Below, one piece after another: positions 24,410 through 36,222 of a stretch of DNA of 57,497 nucleotides. Where the stretch lies: assembly GCA_013388985.1 (NCBI GenBank), contig JACAEF010000032.1, positions 1 through 57,497 of the forward strand, written 5' to 3'. The notes under the pieces were generated by a model, which saw only the letters and a list, made by a program, of their open reading frames with translations, did no database searches and had not been told where the DNA came from. Position 1 is the stretch's first letter; every line of letters begins with the position of its first letter. The position numbers and the translations under genes were made by a program. The stretch comes from Rhodocyclaceae bacterium (GTDB lineage Bacteria; Pseudomonadota; Gammaproteobacteria; Burkholderiales; Rhodocyclaceae).

Positions 24410-25570
24410 ATGTTCCTCAAGCGATTGTGGCTCATTTTCGCCCAAACCGTGACGGTCAGCGTCGCGGCGTTGTTCGTCGTGCAAACCTTGAAGCCGGAAT
24501 GGCTCGCCTGGCGTCCCGTCACCGTCATCGGCCGGCCGCAGGTAGTCGCGATCCAGCAGGCGGCGGAAGGCGAGACGCATGCGGTCGTCAGCTATGCCGA
24601 AGCCGCGCGCGCCGCGCTGCCGGCAGTGGTGCATATCTTCACCAGCCAGGAGATCCGCCAGCCGCCGTTCATCGACGATCCGCTGTTCCGCCGCTTCTTC
24701 GGCGATCGCTTCGGCGGCGAGCCGCAGCGCCAGTCGGGGCTGGGCAGCGGCGTGGTGGTGTCCGCGGACGGTCTGGTGCTGACCAACAACCATGTCGTCG
24801 AATCGGCCGATGCGATCGAGGTCGCCCTCGCGGATGGGCGCAAGTTCGAGGCGCGGCTGGTCGGCGCCGACCCGGAATCGGATCTCGCGGTGCTGAAGAT
24901 CACCACCGACAAGCCGCTGACGCCGATCATCTTCGCGCCCCCCAATACGCTGCGTGTCGGCGACGTGGTGCTGGCGATCGGCAATCCGTTCGGCGTCGGC
25001 CAGACCGTGACCCACGGCATCGTCTCGGCGCTCGGCCGCACGCATCTGGGCATCAACACCTTCGAAGATTTCATCCAGACCGACGCGGCGATCAACCCCG
25101 GCAACTCGGGCGGTGCGCTGGTCGACAGCAACGGCAACCTGGTCGGCATCAATACCGCGATCTATTCGCAAAGCGGCGGTTCGATGGGCATCGGTTTCGC
25201 GATCCCCGTCTCGCTGGCGAAGAACGTCATGGAACAGATCATCAAGACCGGCACGGTGACGCGCGGCTGGATCGGCGTCGAGGTGCAGGACATGACGGCC
25301 GAGCTGGCCGAATCCTTCGGCGTGAAGAGCGAGGAAGGCGCGCTGATCGCCGGCGTGATGCGCAATGGTCCGGCCGACAAGGCGGGCGTGCGCCCCGGCG
25401 ACATCCTCGTCTCGGTCGCCGGCAAGCCGGTCAAGGATGCCCAGGTGATGCTGGAACTGATCGCCGCGCTGCCGCCCGGTGAGAAAGCGAGATTCGGCCT
25501 GCTGCGCGAGGGCAAGCCGATCGACGTCGAGATCACGATCGGCAAACGTCCTCGCCCGCCGCGGCAGTGA
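24410..25570 (+). CDS. Trypsin-like periplasmic serine protease with one PDZ domain (DegS/AlgW/DegQ type)
   Basis: A 386-residue envelope protease. An N-terminal membrane anchor (about 5-27) is followed by a trypsin domain with H128 (LTNNHVVE), D158 (ESDLAVLKI) and S233 (NPGNSGGAL); the 30 and 75 residue spacings match DegQ-family proteases. A single PDZ domain (about 285-375) follows. One PDZ plus an uncleaved anchor resembles DegS/AlgW sensors that start the sigma-E response by cutting RseA/MucA, but that role is inferred. Its ATG shares the four bases CATG with an alternative start of the divergent NIF3 gene. Confidence 0.9.
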   Translation: MFLKRLWLIFAQTVTVSVAALFVVQTLKPEWLAWRPVTVIGRPQVVAIQQAAEGETHAVVSYAEAARAALPAVVHIFTSQEIRQPPFIDDPLFRRFFGDRFGGEPQRQSGLGSGVVVSADGLVLTNNHVVESADAIEVALADGRKFEARLVGADPESDLAVLKITTDKPLTPIIFAPPNTLRVGDVVLAIGNPFGVGQTVTHGIVSALGRTHLGINTFEDFIQTDAAINPGNSGGALVDSNGNLVGINTAIYSQSGGSMGIGFAIPVSLAKNVMEQIIKTGTVTRGWIGVEVQDMTAELAESFGVKSEEGALIAGVMRNGPADKAGVRPGDILVSVAGKPVKDAQVMLELIAALPPGEKARFGLLREGKPIDVEITIGKRPRPPRQ

Positions 25571-25699
25571 GAGCTTGTGAAAATTTCTGCTGCGCGTCCC
25601 TAGGCTCGCGTTGCGCGGTGCTCGGAACCTCACCTAACTTCTTGTTATGCCTCGGTTCCTGCGCTCCGTGCGCCTTGCCCCCTCGGCCCGCTCGCGCCC

Positions 25700-26530
25700 T
25701 CAATGCCTTTCGCGGTTGGTTTTCGATTCGGCTTCGGCGCGGTCGAGCTCGGCATTCATCTCCGCGTCGCTGAGCGGACGATAGGCGAGCGCGTCCGTCC
25801 GGGGCTCGTCAGCCTCCGGAGTGCCGATGAAGCGCGCGAAGACGATGCCGAGTTCGTAGAGCAGCCACATCGGCACCGCGAGCATGAACTGCGAAAGCAC
25901 ATCGGGCGGCGTGAAGATCGCGCCGACGACGAAGCAGCCGACGATCACGTAAGGGCGGATCTCCTTCAGCTTCTCGATGCTCACCAGGCCGACGCGCACC
26001 AGCACGATGACCACTACCGGCACCTCGAAGGTGACACCGAAGGCGAGAAAGGTCGTCAGCACGAACGACAGATACTTGTCGATGTCCGTCATCACCGCAA
26101 CACCTTCCGGCGCGAACTTGTTGATGAAGGTGAACACGGTCGGGAAGACGATGAAATAGGCGAAGCTCATGCCGACGAAGAACAGCACGACGCTGGCCAG
26201 CAACAGCGGCAGCGCGAGCTTCTTCTCGTGCTGATAGAGGCCTGGCGCGACGAAGGCCCAGGCCTGATAGAGCACGTAGGGCAAGGCGATCAGGAAGGCC
26301 ACCATCAGCGTCACCTTCATCGGCACGAAGAACGCGCCGGCGACATCGGTGGCGATCATGTGACCGCCTTCCGGCAAGGCCGCCAGCATCGGCGCGGCCA
26401 GCAGCGAATAGATGTCGCGCGCCCAGTTGACGAGCGCGAGGAAGACGAGGATCACCGCGACCAGCGCGCGGATCAGCCGGTCGCGCAGTTCCACCAGGTG
26501 GGAAAGGAAGGTTTCCTGATTGTCTTCCAT
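25700..26530 (-). CDS. tatC: Sec-independent translocase subunit TatC
   Basis: A 276-residue inner-membrane receptor of the twin-arginine pathway with six predicted helices. It shows the family N-terminus FLSHLVELRDRLIRALVAV and the acidic FAPEGVAVMTDIDKYLSF periplasmic segment. The C-terminal tail is long and charged. The start overlaps the tatB stop. The order tatA-tatB-tatC at the end of the his cluster is the usual betaproteobacterial arrangement. The 129 bases to the convergent protease gene hold GGAACC/GGTTCC arms (25624-25659) but no clear terminator. Confidence 0.97.
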   Translation of the reverse strand: MEDNQETFLSHLVELRDRLIRALVAVILVFLALVNWARDIYSLLAAPMLAALPEGGHMIATDVAGAFFVPMKVTLMVAFLIALPYVLYQAWAFVAPGLYQHEKKLALPLLLASVVLFFVGMSFAYFIVFPTVFTFINKFAPEGVAVMTDIDKYLSFVLTTFLAFGVTFEVPVVVIVLVRVGLVSIEKLKEIRPYVIVGCFVVGAIFTPPDVLSQFMLAVPMWLLYELGIVFARFIGTPEADEPRTDALAYRPLSDAEMNAELDRAEAESKTNRERH

Positions 26531-26958
26531 CAGGCGACGGGCGGAGGTTTCGGCGTCCCGGTCGGCGCGGGCGGTTCGGCCTCGGCCGCAGGCGGGGAAG
26601 ACTCGGCAGGCAAAGGCGGGGTGAAGGGTTTCGCCGCTTCGACCGATTCGTCCACGGCATTGTTTTTCGCGGCGGAATCGAGGATGGACTGGTTGAGCTC
26701 GCTCTCGACCGTCTTCAGCTGCTCATTGACCTGGCGTTCGAGCGCGCGGGCCTGCTCTGCCACCTGGGCTTGCAGACGCTTCAGGTCTTCGAGCTGCATT
26801 TCGCGGCTGATGTCGCTCTTGACGTCGCTGACATAGCGCTGCAGGCGGCCGAGCAGATGGCCGATGGTGCGCGCCACGCGCGGCAGGCGTTCCGGCCCGA
26901 TGACGATCAGCCCGACCAGGGCGATCACCATCAGTTCCGAGAAGGCGATATCGAACAC
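26530..26958 (-). CDS. tatB: Sec-independent translocase subunit TatB
   Basis: A 142-residue TatB starting at GTG 26958 with the hallmark MFDIAFSELMVIALVGLIVIGPERLP. One membrane helix is followed by an amphipathic helix, a coiled segment (about 45-90) and a Pro-rich tail. It binds TatC and recognises twin-arginine signal peptides. A dispersed repeat copy lies in the short gap to tatA. Confidence 0.95.
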   Translation of the reverse strand: MFDIAFSELMVIALVGLIVIGPERLPRVARTIGHLLGRLQRYVSDVKSDISREMQLEDLKRLQAQVAEQARALERQVNEQLKTVESELNQSILDSAAKNNAVDESVEAAKPFTPPLPAESSPPAAEAEPPAPTGTPKPPPVA

Positions 26959-26971
26959 GGCAACGGCTCAG

Positions 26972-26997
26972 AAAAGTCGGCGCTGACGGCACGGCAC
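26972..26997 (-). repeat. Dispersed 26-bp repeat, copy 7 (between tatA and tatB)
   Basis: The plus strand reads AAAAGTCGGCGCTGACGGC then ACGGCAC. It occupies most of the 47-base gap between the tatA stop and the tatB start and must leave room for, or contribute to, the tatB ribosome site. Confidence 0.88.
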
Positions 26998-27005
26998 CGG
27001 GAGGC

Positions 27006-27233
27006 TCAGGATTTGCTCTGCTCCTTGCGCGCCTCGCCCTCGATCGTGGCGCCGGCCTGATCCTCGATCGGCTTGGCGGGCGCCGCCCCTTGCGTGCCCT
27101 CCTTCATGCCTTCCTTGAAGCCCTTGACCGCCCCCCCCAGGTCCTGGCCGATGTTGCGCAGTTTCTTGGTGCCGAAAATCAGCATCACGATGACCAGCAC
27201 GATCAGCCAATGCCAGATGCTCCAGGTTCCCAT
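27006..27233 (-). CDS. tatA: Sec-independent translocase subunit TatA
   Basis: A 75-residue pore-forming Tat subunit: [20 protein letters not shown], then the [20 protein letters not shown] amphipathic helix and an acidic tail. ATG 27233 follows GGAGGGAACGCAT, a strong ribosome site; the longer open frame upstream is not family-like. It is the first tat gene, 87 bases after hinT. Confidence 0.95.
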   Translation of the reverse strand: MGTWSIWHWLIVLVIVMLIFGTKKLRNIGQDLGGAVKGFKEGMKEGTQGAAPAKPIEDQAGATIEGEARKEQSKS

Positions 27234-27320
27234 ATGCGTTCCCTCCGAAAATGTATGCGATTCGCCGCGCCACTGCCTGCCCGTCTCCTTGCCGGGCACG
27301 GCCGGCGCCGTGGTGTCGGA

Positions 27321-27671
27321 TCAGCTGCGCGGCAGCATCGGGCCGAGTGGCTCCGGCCCGCCGAGGACATGGACGTGAAGATGATACACCTCCTGCCGAC
27401 CGATCCTGCCGGTGTTCACGATGGTGCGAAACCCCTCCGTCAGCCCCTGGCTTAGCGCCAGCTCGCCGAGTTTGGCGAACAGTTTGCCCATCAGCGGCGC
27501 CTGCGTGGCATCGACGCTCGCCAGCGAATCGATGTGCTGTTTCGGGATCACCATGAAGTGCACCGGCGCCTGCGGATGGATGTCGTGGAAGGCGAGGAGG
27601 TCCTCGTCCTCATAGACTTTCCTGCAGGGGATCTCGCCCCGCACGATCTTGCAGAAAATGCAATCGCTCAC
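27321..27671 (-). CDS. hinT: HIT-family nucleotide hydrolase HinT
   Basis: A 116-residue histidine-triad protein: IFCKIVRGEIP at the start, VIPKQHIDSL in the middle and the catalytic HLHVHVLGG at the C-terminus. HinT hydrolyses adenosine 5'-phosphoramidates and acyl-adenylates. The gene sits between hisE and tatA, its standard place in betaproteobacteria, and is probably co-transcribed with them. Confidence 0.95.
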   Translation of the reverse strand: MSDCIFCKIVRGEIPCRKVYEDEDLLAFHDIHPQAPVHFMVIPKQHIDSLASVDATQAPLMGKLFAKLGELALSQGLTEGFRTIVNTGRIGRQEVYHLHVHVLGGPEPLGPMLPRS

Positions 27672-27713
27672 AGATAGCTCCTTTCTCTTGGCTGTGGTCG
27701 GTGCGACGACCCC

Positions 27714-28073
27714 TCAACCCTGCGGCGTGGGCTTGGCCTGCGCCGCAAGCGCCGCCTCGCGGCTGCGCTTTTCATCGATGCCGGAAATCCCCTCGCGGCG
27801 GCGGAATTCGCCCATCACATCGTCGACGCCGAGACCGAAATGCGCGAGCAGCACCAGGCTGTGGAACCACAGATCGCAGGTCTCGCGCACCAGATGCAGA
27901 TGATCGCCGTCCTTGGCCGCCATGATGGTTTCGGCGGCTTCTTCGGCGACTTTCTTGCAGATCGCGTCGGTGCCCTTGGCATACAGGCTGGCGACATAGG
28001 AGGTGTCCGGCGCCGCGCCCTTGCGCGCCTCCAGGGTTTGCTGCACGCGGTGGATGACTTCGAGATCGATCAC
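27714..28073 (-). CDS. hisE: Phosphoribosyl-ATP pyrophosphatase
   Basis: A 119-residue MazG-like enzyme for the second step of histidine synthesis (PR-ATP to PR-AMP). It has [25 protein letters not shown], given here by its key blocks KGTDAICKK and EEAAETIMA, and [19 protein letters not shown]. The start is GTG 28073, overlapping the hisI stop (GTGA), so it is translationally coupled to hisI. Confidence 0.95.
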   Translation of the reverse strand: MIDLEVIHRVQQTLEARKGAAPDTSYVASLYAKGTDAICKKVAEEAAETIMAAKDGDHLHLVRETCDLWFHSLVLLAHFGLGVDDVMGEFRRREGISGIDEKRSREAALAAQAKPTPQG

Positions 28074-28456
28074 TTGTAAATCTCCTTGGGGTCCTTGAGC
28101 ACCGGGTCGACCGGGCTCCAGCAGCCCTCTTCCAGGCGTTGGAAAAAGCAGCTCTTGCGTCCGGTGTGACAGGCAATGCCACCGACTTGCTCGACCTTGA
28201 GCAGCACCACGTCGTTGTCGCAGTCGGTGCGGATTTCGACGACTTTCTGGAAATGGCCCGATTCCTCGCCCTTGTGCCAGAGCTTGCGGCGCGAGCGCGA
28301 CCAATACACGGCCTGGCCGAGGCTGGCGGTCTTTTCCAGCGCCTCGCGGTTCATCCAGGCGAACATCAGCACCTCGCCGCTTTGTGCATCCTGGGCAATC
28401 ACCGGCACGAGGCCCTGATCGTCCCACTTGATCTCGTTCAACCACTTGCAAGTCAT
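28070..28456 (-). CDS. hisI: Phosphoribosyl-AMP cyclohydrolase
   Basis: A 128-residue HisI, third step of the pathway. The conserved [17 protein letters not shown] and the zinc/magnesium segment DCDNDVVLL…[13 protein letters not shown] are intact. It is separate from hisE, whereas E. coli has a fused hisIE. The 72-base gap to hisF holds a short tandem repeat. Confidence 0.96.
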   Translation of the reverse strand: MTCKWLNEIKWDDQGLVPVIAQDAQSGEVLMFAWMNREALEKTASLGQAVYWSRSRRKLWHKGEESGHFQKVVEIRTDCDNDVVLLKVEQVGGIACHTGRKSCFFQRLEEGCWSPVDPVLKDPKEIYK

Positions 28457-28470
28457 CGACTTCCCTCGCT

Positions 28471-28528
28471 AAGCGGCCTGAGGCCGCGTTTCTTCTATCT
28501 CGGCCTGAGGCCGCGCTTTTCAATCGGC

Positions 28529-28549
<21 letters not shown>
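28471..28549. repeat. Three imperfect tandem units at the hisF 3' end
   Basis: GCGGCCTGAGGCCGC (28473-28487), CGGCCTGAGGCCG (28501-28513) and CGGCCTACAACCG (28525-28537) are spaced 24-28 bases apart, with similar pyrimidine-rich TTCTAT-type tails. The third unit contains the last codons and stop of hisF, so the first two look like duplicated and diverged copies of the gene end. The first two are palindromic and could fold. Confidence 0.7.
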
Positions 28550-29287
<738 letters not shown>

Positions 29288-29289
29288 GG

Positions 29290-29315
29290 AAAAGTCGGCG
29301 CTGGCGGAACGGCAC
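29290..29315 (-). repeat. Dispersed 26-bp repeat, copy 8 (between hisA and hisF)
   Basis: The plus strand reads AAAA, the full core GTCGGCGCTGGCGGAACGGC, then AC: a perfect consensus copy identical to copy 1. It fills the 29-base hisA-hisF gap almost exactly. Confidence 0.92.
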
Positions 29316-29316
29316 T

Positions 29317-30060
29317 CTATTTCGCGGCGCACTTGTCCGCCTCGAGCTGCGCCTGGCGGAAATCCAGTTTGCCTTCGTAGATCGCGCGACCGGTGATCGC
29401 GCCCATGATGCCCTCGTCGGCGACGGCGCACAGCGCCTCGATGTCGTGGAGGCTGGAAATGCCGCCGCTGGCGATGACCGGGATCTTCAGCGCACGGGCG
29501 AGCTTGACGGTCGCGTCGATGTTCGGCCCGGTCAGCATGCCGTCGCGGCCGATGTCGGTGTAGATCACCGCTTCGACGCCATAGTCCTCGAACTTCCGGG
29601 CGAGATCGATGACATCGTGGCCGGTCATCTTCGACCAGCCGTCGACGGCGACCTTGCCGTCCTTCGCATCCAGGCCGACGATGATGTGGCCAGGGAAAGC
29701 GACGCAGGCGTCGTGCAGGAAACCGGGATTCTTCACCGCGGCGGTGCCGATGATGATGTAGCTGATGCCGTCGTCGAGGCAGCGCTCGATCGTGTCGAGA
29801 TCGCGGATGCCGCCGCCGAGCTGCACCGGTATCTCGTCGCCGACTTCGCGCAGGATGGCCTTGATCGCCGGTTCGTTTTTCGGCTTGCCGGCGAAGGCGC
29901 CGTTCAGGTCCACCAGATGCAGGCGGCGCGCGCCCTGCTCGATCCAGTGGCGCGCCATCGCGGCCGGGTCTTCGGAAAATACCGTAGCGTCGTCCATGAC
30001 GCCCTGCTTGAGGCGCACACAGTGTCCATCCTTGAGATCGATCGCGGGTATCAGCAACAT
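29317..30060 (-). CDS. hisA: ProFAR isomerase
   Basis: A 247-residue TIM-barrel Amadori isomerase, fourth step of histidine synthesis. Catalytic residues are in [17 protein letters not shown] (Asp8) and YTDIGRDGM (second Asp), with phosphate loops GGGIR and ASGGIS. Length and position between hisH and hisF are standard. Confidence 0.97.
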   Translation of the reverse strand: MLLIPAIDLKDGHCVRLKQGVMDDATVFSEDPAAMARHWIEQGARRLHLVDLNGAFAGKPKNEPAIKAILREVGDEIPVQLGGGIRDLDTIERCLDDGISYIIIGTAAVKNPGFLHDACVAFPGHIIVGLDAKDGKVAVDGWSKMTGHDVIDLARKFEDYGVEAVIYTDIGRDGMLTGPNIDATVKLARALKIPVIASGGISSLHDIEALCAVADEGIMGAITGRAIYEGKLDFRQAQLEADKCAAK

Positions 30061-30080
30061 GATGAAGACTCGTTCGGGGA

Positions 30081-30719
30081 TCAGGGATTCCAGGACATGA
30101 AGTTTTCGAGGAGCCTAAGGCCGGCCGTCGCGCTCTTTTCGGGGTGGAATTGCACGGCGAAAATGTTAGCGCGCGCACAGGCGCTGGTAAATGTGATGCC
30201 GTAATGCGTCGCGCCGGCGATCAGCTCCGGTATCGCCGGTTCGACGTAGTAACTGTGCACGAAATAAAAACGTGTGTCATCGGCAATGCCGCTCCAGAGC
30301 GGATGCGGGGCGACCTGATGCACCTGGTTCCAGCCCATGTGCGGCACCTTGAGGCGCACGCCCGCCGCATCGTGCATCGCCGCTTCCGGGAAACGGCGTA
30401 CCCGGCCGGGGAAGATGCCCAGACCGGCGACATCGCCCTCCTCGCTGTGCTCGAAGAGCATCTGCAGGCCGATGCAGATGCCGAGGAAGGGCTTTTCCGC
30501 GGCGGCTTGCACGACGGCCTCGGCCAAACCGCGGGCATCGAGCTCGCGCATGCAGTCGGGCATCGCCCCCTGGCCGGGAACGATGACGCGTTCCGCCGCC
30601 CCCACCACCGCCGGATCGGCGGTGACGAGGACGGATGCACCGGGCGCGACATGCTCGACCGCCTTGGCGACCGAGCGCAGGTTGCCCATGCCGTAATCGA
30701 CGATTGCGACGGTTTTCAT
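30081..30719 (-). CDS. hisH: Imidazole glycerol phosphate synthase, glutaminase subunit
   Basis: A 212-residue class I glutamine amidotransferase. The oxyanion strand PGQG, nucleophile cysteine in [10 protein letters not shown] and the His/Glu pair in VQFHPEKS are present. It supplies ammonia to HisF. ATG 30719 ([16 protein letters not shown]) is the family start. Confidence 0.97.
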   Translation of the reverse strand: MKTVAIVDYGMGNLRSVAKAVEHVAPGASVLVTADPAVVGAAERVIVPGQGAMPDCMRELDARGLAEAVVQAAAEKPFLGICIGLQMLFEHSEEGDVAGLGIFPGRVRRFPEAAMHDAAGVRLKVPHMGWNQVHQVAPHPLWSGIADDTRFYFVHSYYVEPAIPELIAGATHYGITFTSACARANIFAVQFHPEKSATAGLRLLENFMSWNP

Positions 30720-30737
30720 CGGGAGCACGAAACGGGC

Positions 30738-31325
30738 TTAAAGGCTTCCCTTGGTCGAAGGAACGAGACCCGCCGCGCGCGGGTCCTGACTCACGGCCAT
30801 GCGCAACGCGCGCGCGAAGGCCTTGAAGACCGCCTCGGCCTGATGGTGCGCATTCACGCCGCGCAGGCAATCGATGTGCACCGTGATGGCGGCATGATTG
30901 ACGAGCGCCTGGAAGAATTCACGCACCAGATCGACATCGAACTCGCCGATCCGGGCGCGCGTGAATTCGACATTGAAGACGAGTCCCGGGCGCCCGGAGA
31001 GATCGATCACGACGCGCGCGAGCGCCTCGTCGAGCGGCACATAGGCATGGCCGTAGCGCACCAGTCCCTTCTTGTCGCCAAGCGCCTTGGCCAGCGCCTG
31101 GCCGAGCGTGATGCCGACATCCTCGACGGTGTGATGCGCATCGATGAAGAGATCGCCCTGCGCCTCGACGGTGAGATCGACCAGGCCGTGGCGGGCGATC
31201 TGGTCGAGCATGTGGTCGAAAAAGCCGATCCCGGTCGAAAGATGCGAGCGCCCACTGCCCTCCAGATCGAGCTGGACGCGGACCCGGGTTTCCAGCGTGT
31301 CGCGGGAGATTTCTGCAGCGCGCAT
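30738..31325 (-). CDS. hisB: Imidazoleglycerol-phosphate dehydratase
   Basis: A 195-residue monofunctional IGP dehydratase (no phosphatase domain). Two metal-binding repeats, [11 protein letters not shown] and [13 protein letters not shown], plus GFFDHMLDQ and the C-terminal STKGSL are intact. I start at ATG 31325 ([15 protein letters not shown]). The upstream frame to 31403 runs toward the divergent hisC start. In related genomes hisB follows hisC in one direction; here hisC points away. Confidence 0.96.
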   Translation of the reverse strand: MRAAEISRDTLETRVRVQLDLEGSGRSHLSTGIGFFDHMLDQIARHGLVDLTVEAQGDLFIDAHHTVEDVGITLGQALAKALGDKKGLVRYGHAYVPLDEALARVVIDLSGRPGLVFNVEFTRARIGEFDVDLVREFFQALVNHAAITVHIDCLRGVNAHHQAEAVFKAFARALRMAVSQDPRAAGLVPSTKGSL

Positions 31326-31358
31326 TGCAGTGATCGGCAATCGTTGGTCGAGCGAGGC

Positions 31359-31385
31359 ATAATACCATTCCGCCGCATTTTCCAA
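31359..31385 (-). promoter_or_regulatory. Candidate promoter for hisB-H-A-F-I-E
   Basis: On the minus strand TTGGAA (31380-31385) is followed after 15 bases by TATTAT (31359-31364), with TG one base before the -10 (extended -10 type). Because hisC is inverted, the hisB-tatC genes need a promoter in this 76-base divergent gap, which is the main reason to call it. Confidence 0.35.
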
Positions 31386-31401
31386 GCCTTCCCGTTCAAC
31401 C

Positions 31402-32466
31402 ATGAGCCGTTTCTGGAGCGCGACCGTCCGCGCCTTGCAACCCTACGTTCCAGGCGAGCAGCCCCGCCTTGCCAACCTCGTCAAGCTCAACACCAACGAG
31501 AATCCCTATGGGCCGAGTCCCCGGGCGCTGGCCGCGATGCAGGCCGAGATCCAAGACACCCTGCGGCTCTACCCCGACCCCGAGAGCGTGCGGCTGCGCG
31601 AAGCGATCGCGCAATTCTTCGGCGAAATCTCGATCCAGCAGGTATTCGTCGGCAACGGCTCGGACGAGGTGCTGGCGCACATCTTCCTCGCGCTGTTGAA
31701 ACAAGACAAGCCGATCCTGTTTCCGGACATCACCTACAGCTTCTATCCGGTCTATTGCGGCCTTTACGGCATCGACTACCGCACCGTGCCGCTCGACGAG
31801 CACTTCGCGCTTTCCATCGCCGACTACCGCCCGCCCAACGGCGGCATCATCTTCCCCAATCCCAATGCGCCGACCGGCCGCGTCCTGCCGCGCGCGCAGA
31901 TCGCCGCGCTCGCCGCAGCGAACCCGGATTCCGTGGTCGTGGTCGATGAAGCCTATATCGATTTCGGCGGTGAGACGGCGGTGCCGCTCGTGCATCGCTT
32001 CCCGAATCTGCTGGTGGTGCAGACGTTCTCCAAGTCGCGCGCGCTCGCAGGCTTGCGCGTCGGTTTCGCGATCGGCCATCACGAACTGATCGAGGCCTTG
32101 AACCGCGTCAAGAACAGCTTCAATTCCTATCCGCTCGATCGCGTTGCGCAGGCCGGCGCGACCGCCGCGATCGAAGACCGCGAATGGTTCGATCAGACCC
32201 GCCAGGCGGTGATGCGCACCCGCGCGATCCTGACCGGGGAACTGGAGACCCTCGGCTTCGAGGTGCTGCCCTCGGCGGCGAATTTCGTCTTCGCGCGCCA
32301 CCCGCACCACGATGCGGAAAGGCTGGCGCAGGCGCTGCGCAGCCGCGGCATCATCGTGCGCCACTTCCGGCAGCCGCGCATCGAGCAGTTCTTGCGCATC
32401 ACCGTCGGCAGCGATGCGCAGTGCGCGACGCTGATCGCGGCGCTGCGCGAGATTCTCAGCGCTTGA
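31402..32466 (+). CDS. hisC: Histidinol-phosphate aminotransferase
   Basis: A 354-residue PLP aminotransferase. It has [17 protein letters not shown] near the N-terminus, [23 protein letters not shown] and the PLP-lysine segment [15 protein letters not shown]. It converts imidazole acetol phosphate to histidinol phosphate. It is on the opposite strand from every other his gene. It diverges from hisB with a 76-base gap and converges on hisD with an 11-base overlap of coding ends, consistent with an in-place inversion. Confidence 0.96.
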   Translation: MSRFWSATVRALQPYVPGEQPRLANLVKLNTNENPYGPSPRALAAMQAEIQDTLRLYPDPESVRLREAIAQFFGEISIQQVFVGNGSDEVLAHIFLALLKQDKPILFPDITYSFYPVYCGLYGIDYRTVPLDEHFALSIADYRPPNGGIIFPNPNAPTGRVLPRAQIAALAAANPDSVVVVDEAYIDFGGETAVPLVHRFPNLLVVQTFSKSRALAGLRVGFAIGHHELIEALNRVKNSFNSYPLDRVAQAGATAAIEDREWFDQTRQAVMRTRAILTGELETLGFEVLPSAANFVFARHPHHDAERLAQALRSRGIIVRHFRQPRIEQFLRITVGSDAQCATLIAALREILSA

Positions 32467-33760
32467 GGCGCAGCTCGGCGGCGCGCTGGTGGGCGAACAG
32501 TCCCTCGCCGTGCGCGAGCGTCGCGGCGATGGGGCCGAGCGTCTGTGCGCCGGCGGGCGATGCCTCGATGATGCTCGAACGCTTCTGGAAGTCATAGACG
32601 CCGAGCGGCGAAGAGAAGCGCGCGCTGCGCGAGGTCGGCAGCACGTGGTTCGGCCCGGCGCAGTAGTCGCCGAGCGATTCCGAACAGTAGTGGCCGAGGA
32701 AGATCGCACCGGCGTGGCGGATCTTCGGCAGCAGCGCGCGCGGCTTCTCGACCGAAAGCTCCAGATGCTCGGGCGCGATGCGGTTGGCGATCGTGCAGGC
32801 TTCATCGAGATCCGTGACCTGGATCAGCGCGCCACGACCCTTCAGCGATGCGGCGATCGTCTCCCGGCGCGGCATGGTCGGCAACAGCCGCTCGATCGCC
32901 GCCGCCACGCGGTCGAGATAGCCGGCATCCGGACAAAGCAGGATCGATTGCGCCAGCTCGTCGTGCTCGGCCTGCGCGAACAGGTCGATCGCGGTCCACT
33001 CGGGATCGCCCGAACCATCTGAGATCACCAGCACCTCGGAAGGGCCGGCCACCATATCGATGCCCACCGTGCCGAAGACGCGGCGCTTGGCAGCCGCGAC
33101 ATAGGCATTGCCCGGGCCGACGATCTTGTCGACCTGCGGAATCGTCTGCGTGCCGTAGGCGAGCGCGGCGACGGCCTGCGCGCCGCCGAGCGTGAACACG
33201 CGGTCGACGCCGGCCAGATGGGCAGCGGCGAGTACGAGCGGATTCTTCTGCCCGCCCGGGGTCGGCACCACCATGATCAGCTCCCGCACGCCCGCGACCT
33301 TGGCGGGGATCGCGTTCATCAGCACGGAGCTCGGATAGGCCGCCTTGCCGCCCGGCACATACAGGCCGACGCGGTCGAGCGCGGTCACCTGCTGGCCGAG
33401 CCGCGTGCCGTCGGCTTCCTCGTATTCCCACGATGCGATCTTCTGGCGCTCGTGGTAGAGGCGGATGCGCTCGGCGGCCTGGCCGAGCGCCTCGCGCTGC
33501 CCGGCCGGCAGCGTTTCGAAGGCGGTCTCGAGCTCGGCGAGCGGCAGTTCGAGCTCGGCCATGGTTTTCGCGTCGAGGCGATCGAAGCGGCGCGTGTAGT
33601 CGAGCACCGCGGCATCGCCGACGGCGCGCACGTTGGCGAGCACCTCGGCGACGGTGCGCTCGATGGCTTCGTCGGTGCTGTGGTCGAAGGCGAGCAGCGC
33701 ATCGAGGGTCGAGAGGAACTCGGGGTCGCGGGTGGAGAGTCGGCGGACGGTCTGGCTCAT
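32456..33760 (-). CDS. hisD: Histidinol dehydrogenase
   Basis: A 434-residue NAD-dependent enzyme for the last two steps of histidine synthesis. Family blocks [49 protein letters not shown] and the zinc-binding [14 protein letters not shown] are intact. ATG 33760 ([10 protein letters not shown]) overlaps the hisG stop (ATGA). Its final 11 bases overlap the 3' end of the inverted hisC. Confidence 0.97.
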   Translation of the reverse strand: MSQTVRRLSTRDPEFLSTLDALLAFDHSTDEAIERTVAEVLANVRAVGDAAVLDYTRRFDRLDAKTMAELELPLAELETAFETLPAGQREALGQAAERIRLYHERQKIASWEYEEADGTRLGQQVTALDRVGLYVPGGKAAYPSSVLMNAIPAKVAGVRELIMVVPTPGGQKNPLVLAAAHLAGVDRVFTLGGAQAVAALAYGTQTIPQVDKIVGPGNAYVAAAKRRVFGTVGIDMVAGPSEVLVISDGSGDPEWTAIDLFAQAEHDELAQSILLCPDAGYLDRVAAAIERLLPTMPRRETIAASLKGRGALIQVTDLDEACTIANRIAPEHLELSVEKPRALLPKIRHAGAIFLGHYCSESLGDYCAGPNHVLPTSRSARFSSPLGVYDFQKRSSIIEASPAGAQTLGPIAATLAHGEGLFAHQRAAELRLKR

Positions 33761-34392
33761 GGGATGGCGCTCTCGAAGGCGTTGATGACGGGGAGCAGGA
33801 GGCCGCGCTTCATCTTCAGGCTGGCCTGATTGACGATGAGGCGCGAGGAAATCGGCATGATCTCCTCGACCTCGACGAGATGGTTGGCCTTGAGCGTCCC
33901 GCCGGAAGACACCAGATCGACGATCGCGTCGGCCAGGCCCGCGAGCGGCGCGAGCTCCATCGAGCCGTAGAGCTTGATCAGATCGACATGCACGCCCTTG
34001 GCAGCGAAGTGCTCGCGCGCCGTGTTGATGTATTTGGTCGCCACGCGCAGGCGCGCGCCGCGCCGCGCCGCGGCGGCATAGTCGAAACCGACCGGCGCGG
34101 CGACGCACATCCGGCACCTGGCGATCTTCAGGTCGAGCGGCTGGTAGAGACCGGCACCGCCGTGTTCGAGCAGCACGTCCTTGCCGGCGATGCCGAGATC
34201 GGCCGCGCCATACTGGACATAGGTCGGCACGTCGGAGGCGCGCACGATGACGACGCGCACGTCGGGCCGGTTGGTGCCGATGATCAGCCGGCGGGACTGC
34301 TCCGGATTTTCGTCCGGCACGATCCCGGCGGCCGCCAAGAGCGGCAGGGTCTCCTCGAAGATGCGGCCTTTGGAGAGAGCGATGGTGATCAT
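33757..34392 (-). CDS. hisG: ATP phosphoribosyltransferase, short form
   Basis: A 211-residue catalytic subunit of the first histidine step. [18 protein letters not shown] and the phosphate-binding [14 protein letters not shown] are visible. It lacks the ~80-residue C-terminal regulatory domain of long HisG. The short form needs a HisZ partner for activity and feedback control, and no hisZ is in the window. It overlaps hisD by four bases and follows murA by four. Confidence 0.96.
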   Translation of the reverse strand: MITIALSKGRIFEETLPLLAAAGIVPDENPEQSRRLIIGTNRPDVRVVIVRASDVPTYVQYGAADLGIAGKDVLLEHGGAGLYQPLDLKIARCRMCVAAPVGFDYAAAARRGARLRVATKYINTAREHFAAKGVHVDLIKLYGSMELAPLAGLADAIVDLVSSGGTLKANHLVEVEEIMPISSRLIVNQASLKMKRGLLLPVINAFESAIP

Positions 34393-34396
34393 CGGC

Positions 34397-35912
<1,516 letters not shown>

Positions 35913-35931
35913 GGGGTCAGGTCGATGAGGT

Positions 35932-36222
35932 TCAGGCAAGAGGCAACAGCTCGGCCACGCCATAGACCTCGGCGAGGCTCTTCAGGCTGGGCGGCGGATT
36001 GGCGATCGTCACGGTCCTGCCCTCGGCCCGGGCGCTACGCAGCCAGCCGAACAGCACCGCCAGACCGGAGGAATCGATCGCCCCGACGCCGGAGAGATCG
36101 AAACGCGTCGTCCCCTGTTTCAGTGCATTGACGCCAGCGGCGAGCAGGGCGCTGGCATTGGCCAGCGTCATGTCGCCCTGGATGACGGCGCCGCCGTCCG
36201 TGCATTCGATGCGCGCATTCAT
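35932..36222 (-). CDS. mlaB: STAS-domain phospholipid transport protein MlaB
   Basis: A 96-residue STAS-domain protein with the conserved GAIDSSGLAVLFGWLRSAR loop. It is the cytosolic partner of the MlaF ATPase in the MlaFEDB complex that maintains outer-membrane lipid asymmetry. It overlaps mlaC by four bases. Confidence 0.92.
   Translation of the reverse strand: MNARIECTDGGAVIQGDMTLANASALLAAGVNALKQGTTRFDLSGVGAIDSSGLAVLFGWLRSARAEGRTVTIANPPPSLKSLAEVYGVAELLPLA

Noticed and set aside
25624-25659. GGAACC/GGTTCC arms between the convergent protease and tatC genes as a terminator
   Set aside because: Only six-base arms with a 24-base loop and no T tract.
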